Assembly (NCBI RefSeq): GCF_000243455.1
Contig: NZ_AGJL01000004.1
Coordinates: 1-46,962 of the forward strand
Source of the DNA: Methanotorris formicicus Mc-S-70
GTDB taxonomy: Archaea > AGJL01 > Methanococci > Methanococcales > Methanococcaceae
Direction of reading: 5' to 3'
DNA length: 46,962 bases
Shown here: piece after piece, positions 43,555 to 46,962 of the stretch
Layout of the letters: each line of letters starts with the position of its first letter
Numbering within the stretch: position 1 is the first letter of the stretch
Notes under the pieces: generated by a model
Told to the model about the DNA's origin: nothing
Database searches by the model: none
Seen by the model: only the letters and a program-made list of their open reading frames with translations
Position numbers and translations under genes: made by a program

Positions 43555-44211
43555 ATGGTAAAGATAAAAATCTGTGGAATAACAAATAAAGAAGATATGG
43601 CCTATATTTCCCAAAAAGTGCATGCTGTTGGAATGATTATCGATGTACCGGTTGAAACCCCAAGAAAAATAACATTAAAAAAAGCGGTAGAGTTAAAAAA
43701 ATACGTATATCCATTAACTTCAATTGTCGCTGTTATAATGCCAAAAGATATTGAAGAAGTTTTGAAGGTTGAGAATTCATTAAAACCAAATGCCATTCAA
43801 TTACATGGAAATGAAGATATTGAATTTTTGAAGAGATTAAATGATTTAAGGGAAGATGGAAAAATAAACTCAAATCTAATAAAGGTTTTGCATATTCCAA
43901 AGGAAGATGCAAATTTGAGTGAGTTAATAAAAACTGCAAAGGAATATGAAAAATACTGCGATGCCTTATTGGTTGATACAAAAATAGAAAAAATAAAAAT
44001 TAAAGGAAAAACTCACAACTGGAAAATCTCAAAAACCATAAGAAAAAGCATAAAAAAGCCTCTTATCTTAGCAGGCGGTTTAAATAAAGACAATGTCAAA
44101 AATGCAATTGAAGTCGTTAAACCTTATGCAATTGATGTTTCCTCCTCTCTTGAAAGTGAAAAAGGAAAAAAAGACTTTAAAAAAGTTGATGAGTTTTTAA
44201 GTTCGCTATAG
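43555..44211 (+). CDS. trpF: Phosphoribosylanthranilate isomerase
   Basis: A 218-residue TIM-barrel enzyme for the third step of tryptophan synthesis (N-(5'-phosphoribosyl)anthranilate to CdRP). It opens VKIKICGITNKEDM with the catalytic cysteine, has IQLHGNEDIEFL, and the catalytic aspartate in CDALLVDTK. The phosphate loop is PLILAGGLNKDNVKNAIE and the end is IDVSSSLESEKGKKDFKKV. The start is ATG 43555 after GGTG. An ATG at 43543 precedes the site and is rejected. It stands apart from trpE (15.6 kb). Confidence 0.93.
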   Translation: MVKIKICGITNKEDMAYISQKVHAVGMIIDVPVETPRKITLKKAVELKKYVYPLTSIVAVIMPKDIEEVLKVENSLKPNAIQLHGNEDIEFLKRLNDLREDGKINSNLIKVLHIPKEDANLSELIKTAKEYEKYCDALLVDTKIEKIKIKGKTHNWKISKTIRKSIKKPLILAGGLNKDNVKNAIEVVKPYAIDVSSSLESEKGKKDFKKVDEFLSSL

Positions 44212-44214
44212 ATT

Positions 44215-45231
44215 TTATTCTTTTTTTTCCTTATCTATTTTTGCCTTAATGATTTTTAATGCCATAGCACCCATCAATGTTGCCAACCAATATGATATAA
44301 ACCTATCCAATAAAGTTCCTACTGCAGCAATAGATGATGGAACATTTAGGACTGAATACGTTGCAATCATAACAGTATCTGATGCTCCTAATCCCCCTGG
44401 AAGTGTTGGCAACATCCCCACAAGGAGAGATATTAAGTACGTTGCCGCTATTACAAAAAACGAAGCAAAATATGAAATTGAAACAAATATCACATAAACT
44501 CTAAGGATATCTAACACCCACCACAATAAAGATAGTATTCCACAAACAACAAGTTCTTTCTTTCTCCCCTTAAAGAACAACAAACTATTTTGGAATTCTT
44601 CTATGGATTTATTTATCTTTTCCTCATCAAATGTCTTTGATGAAAATTTACTAATTAGTTTTGCAATTTTTAAAACAATCTTAAATGCCAATCTTTTGTG
44701 CATTATGATGTAGATGCTTAAAACTGTCAAACATAGGATAAGAAACCATGCTAAGATGAATATTTTGGCATACATTATGCCGTTGATTAGAAAATAAAAA
44801 ATAACTACTGAAGTTAACAATAAAAAAATAATACTATCCAAAAGTCTCTCAACAACTACTGTGGAAAATGTTATGTGGTATGGGATGTCCTCCAACTTTG
44901 ATAAGTAGTATGCCCTAAATGGCTCACTTCCGCCTTTCATTGATGGAGTTATGTTATTTACAAACTGCCCCATGAGAATTAAAAGAAATAAGTTCTTAAA
45001 CTTTGCATCAAATCCAATAATCCTTATTAGATATTTCCACCTTGCAACAAGGGCAGTTAAAGTCAATATGTATATAAAAAACGCTATTGTGAAATACAGG
45101 AGGTTTGTTCTCATAAATACTTCTACAACTTCACCAATCCCGATGTAGAAAATTATAACGAATATTATTAAAATCCCCAAAATAAAAAATAAAATATTTC
45201 TCAAAATCTTTGTTTTCGATTTATTCGCCAT
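44215..45231 (-). CDS. Flippase-like integral membrane protein (UPF0104 / LPG synthase TM-like)
   Basis: A 338-residue membrane protein with about eight helices. It matches the UPF0104 family, related to the membrane half of lysylphosphatidylglycerol synthase. Family segments are TPSMKGGSEPFRAYYLSK and the C-terminal MLPTLPGGLGASDTVMIATY. A lipid-transport or flippase role is suggested for the family but not shown here. It begins at ATG 45231, 21 bases downstream of secD on the same strand, so they may be co-transcribed. Its 3' end converges on trpF. Confidence 0.8.
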   Translation of the reverse strand: MANKSKTKILRNILFFILGILIIFVIIFYIGIGEVVEVFMRTNLLYFTIAFFIYILTLTALVARWKYLIRIIGFDAKFKNLFLLILMGQFVNNITPSMKGGSEPFRAYYLSKLEDIPYHITFSTVVVERLLDSIIFLLLTSVVIFYFLINGIMYAKIFILAWFLILCLTVLSIYIIMHKRLAFKIVLKIAKLISKFSSKTFDEEKINKSIEEFQNSLLFFKGRKKELVVCGILSLLWWVLDILRVYVIFVSISYFASFFVIAATYLISLLVGMLPTLPGGLGASDTVMIATYSVLNVPSSIAAVGTLLDRFISYWLATLMGAMALKIIKAKIDKEKKE

Positions 45232-45252
45232 GATAATCCCGTATAAATATAT

Positions 45253-46422
45253 TTAAATAATATATCCAATTATTCTTGCAAATGCTGGTCTTGTTATAAA
45301 GACACCAATTAAAACACCCGCTATTGTTGTTATTGCAAATCCTTTAAGCATTCCAACACCCATGACGAATAATGGTACCATTGCCGCAATTGTTGTTCCT
45401 GCTGCAGCAAAGATGATGAAGAACGCCCTTCTTATACTTTTTTTAAGTCTTTTCTCCCCACCCAATGCCTCATCAGTTATGACTATTTGGTCATCAACAC
45501 CAGTACCCACAGCGGCAATGATACCAGCAATTGATGCTAAGTCAATCTTCCAATTGATTAGTGAAGCAAAACCCAATATCAACAAAATCTCCGATGCACA
45601 GGTGAACAATATTGGTAGTATAATTTTTGGTTTTTTGTATCTTATCCCCACAACAACCCCAACAGCAATAAATGCCAACAATCCAGCAATTAATGCACCT
45701 TTGACAAATTCTTTTCCAAGTGTTGGAGATATTGAACTTACATATTCAATATTAACTTTAACTGGTAGTGAACCTGATTTTAATGCGGCATATATTGCCA
45801 TTGCTTCGTCTTCCTCTTCCTTTGATGGAGGATATGGTCCAACCGTGATAACTTGTTTTGGATGTGGTTTACCATCGGCAAGCCCCTCTGCCAATGTTGG
45901 ATTGCTTATTAACTTACCATCCATATAAAGTTCAACTCTATGATATGCTTTACCCTCCGCTACCTTTGCAAAATTTTTAGCCCCTTCTAACGTTAATTCA
46001 AATGGAACCCCATAAGCCCAATCATTCCCCTGTGGTATTTGTTGAGGTGGTTCTACACTTTTAACATCCTTACCTGTATAGGCAGTTATGTTGTCAATTT
46101 TAGCAACAAAAACCCCCTGCTTACTTAAAATTTTTTCAATCCTCTCTAAATCAGCACTTTTTGGAATTTCAACAATGATTTCATCATTTCCTCTTGGATA
46201 AATCCTAACATCACTTAAACCATTTGCGTTCAATCTTTTTCCAAGGATATCGATAGTTAAAGTCAATTCTTCATCATTCATAGGCTTTTCTGATTTTAAA
46301 ACGATTACAGAACCTCCACTTAAATCAATACCTGGAGAAACTCCCTTAAACGTTATTAGCAATATGGAAACTACAAGAGAAATTAAGAGTATTAGAATCT
46401 TACCATCTTTTAAAATTTTCAT
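45253..46422 (-). CDS. secD: Protein-export membrane protein SecD
   Basis: A 389-residue protein that with SecF supports Sec-dependent export. Helix 1 is followed by the signature GVSPGIDLSGGSVIVLKSE, a large external domain (about residues 45-245, with EIIVEIPKSADLERIEKILS), and then five helices including AAVGTGVDDQIVITDE, the conserved SecD acidic segment. The length fits archaeal SecD, which is shorter than bacterial SecD. It starts at ATG 46422 after GAGGAG. SecF, usually adjacent in archaea, is not on either side in this window: the upstream side holds remnants and a transposase-like gene. Confidence 0.92.
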   Translation of the reverse strand: MKILKDGKILILLISLVVSILLITFKGVSPGIDLSGGSVIVLKSEKPMNDEELTLTIDILGKRLNANGLSDVRIYPRGNDEIIVEIPKSADLERIEKILSKQGVFVAKIDNITAYTGKDVKSVEPPQQIPQGNDWAYGVPFELTLEGAKNFAKVAEGKAYHRVELYMDGKLISNPTLAEGLADGKPHPKQVITVGPYPPSKEEEDEAMAIYAALKSGSLPVKVNIEYVSSISPTLGKEFVKGALIAGLLAFIAVGVVVGIRYKKPKIILPILFTCASEILLILGFASLINWKIDLASIAGIIAAVGTGVDDQIVITDEALGGEKRLKKSIRRAFFIIFAAAGTTIAAMVPLFVMGVGMLKGFAITTIAGVLIGVFITRPAFARIIGYII

Positions 46423-46439
46423 GTTATCTCCTCAACACA

Positions 46440-46661
46440 TTATATTGGTTTGCACATTGGCCGTTCTGCGAATTGCCATAAATAATTCTTTAAATTCAAT
46501 TTTGGAATATTTAACAACATATAATTTAAATTTGAGTTAAATATCATATCATTTAATTGCAGAACGACTATTAAACTCGAGACATATTTAATTTTAGATT
46601 CAATAAAATTTATAAACAATTTTATAAATTTATTATTATCTAAAGCATAATTATAGGACAT
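46440..46661 (-). pseudogene. Short frame, possible mobile-element remnant upstream of secD
   Basis: A 73-residue frame (begins MSYNYALDNNKFIKLFINFI; ends FAERPMCKPI) without a convincing ribosome binding site. It carries an inverted repeat: CGTTCTGCGAATT near 46463 and its counterpart AATTGCAGAACG near 46556-46567. The arrangement, and the transposase-like gene that follows, suggest debris of an insertion rather than a working gene. I recognise no family, and a true small gene cannot be excluded. Confidence 0.25.
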
Positions 46662-46698
46662 TTTTAACTAATATTTAAATTTTTTCTTTGGTTTTAAA

Positions 46699-46708
46699 GT
46701 ATATATAA
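46699..46708 (+). promoter_or_regulatory. Promoter of the right-edge gene
   Basis: TTTTAAA followed by GTATATATAA forms a BRE-TATA pair about 40 bases ahead of the ATG at 46745, so transcription would begin near 46730. It supports a real gene there. Confidence 0.5.
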
Positions 46709-46744
46709 CGGTAGTTCCCATCAAATAGATAAATATATAACTAT

Positions 46745-46962
46745 ATGATTATAGATTACTACAAAAAAATAGTTGGAGGTAATAACATCGTAGATGAATC
46801 TAAAATTCCGAGAATTAAGCGTTTAATAAATCTTATGCGAGCTAAGTTTTACCTAATAGTCGTCAAATACAAATCGCCATACACACGCAGAGAGAAAATA
46901 TCTCTCTTAGACTTAATAATCTTTTCGGTTCTTTGTATGATATACTTTTCGGGAGTTTATAA
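46745..46962 (+). CDS. Probable transposase, N-terminal part (runs off the window)
   Basis: An open frame from ATG 46745 to the window end, 72 codons with no stop. It begins MIIDYYKKIVGGNNIVDESK and continues with basic helices (RIKRLINLMRAKFYLIVVKY, then SPYTRREKISLLDLIIFSVL). Codons CGA, CGC, GTC and TCG, uncommon in the neighbouring genes, suggest foreign DNA. The basic start followed by LLDLIIFSVLC resembles N-termini of DDE transposases, but the catalytic residues would lie outside the window. It is unlike the transposase at 19-20 kb. The TATA box supports expression from here, although no site precedes the ATG. Confidence 0.45.
   Translation, partial: MIIDYYKKIVGGNNIVDESKIPRIKRLINLMRAKFYLIVVKYKSPYTRREKISLLDLIIFSVLCMIYFSGVY

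Noticed and set aside
1-46962. tRNA, rRNA or C/D-box RNA genes
   Set aside because: I scanned the intergenic stretches for T-loop sequences and for paired RTGATGA/CTGA boxes and found none convincing.

Overview
The window comes from a low-GC (roughly 30-33 percent G+C by eye) methanogenic archaeon of the order Methanococcales. It is probably a thermophilic relative of Methanocaldococcus, Methanotorris or Methanothermococcus. The signs are an A1AO ATP synthase operon with a triplicated proteolipid, ComD of coenzyme M synthesis, archaetidylserine synthase, archaeal LeuS and SecD, families such as DUF22, DUF89, DUF166, DUF531, DUF2117 and DUF2119, GGTGA-type ribosome binding sites and TATA/BRE promoters. 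No tRNA, rRNA or CRISPR array is visible.

Layout. 1-4.7 kb: the 5' end of a minus-strand gene, a FIST-domain sensor with a DNA-binding tail, a minus-strand trio (PAC2 proteasome chaperone, small protein kinase, archaetidylserine synthase), and a DUF531 SPOUT protein. 4.8-14.6 kb: an uninterrupted A-type ATP synthase operon H-I-K-E-C-F-A-B-D, followed by a DUF22 gene. 14.6-15.2 kb: a gap with a decayed coding remnant. 15.2-19 kb: an acylphosphatase-like gene and a minus-strand operon DUF2117 / RimK-like ligase / trpE. 19.2-20.5 kb: a dead insertion sequence with terminal inverted repeats and a paired-hairpin insert. 20.6-24.2 kb: a minus-strand operon of a TDT/TehA-like channel, an OsmC protein with a Met/Cys-rich head, a small membrane protein, a DUF166 protein and a radical SAM protein.

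24.3-34.3 kb is the most interesting region. It holds two complete FecBCD/BtuFCD-type importers. Between them, in the same tightly packed operon as the second importer, lie two SAM methyltransferases, a protein fusing a PflA-like radical SAM domain to a cytoplasmic copy of the substrate-binding domain, and a DUF2119 zinc deacylase-like protein. Promoters of both transcription units carry the same roughly 38-bp motif. I infer that the locus takes up a small metal-chelate-like compound and modifies it inside the cell. The ligand is unknown.

34.4-35.3 kb: a ModA-like lipoprotein with a 41-residue membrane peptide. 35.5-37.1 kb: a DUF89 gene whose 3' end is duplicated around a hairpin insert, then a methyltransferase. 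37.1-46.4 kb: housekeeping genes (leuS, an unrecognised gene, agmatinase, a MiaB-like methylthiotransferase, comD, trpF, a flippase-like membrane protein, secD). The right edge holds small remnants and the start of a probable transposase cut by the window end.
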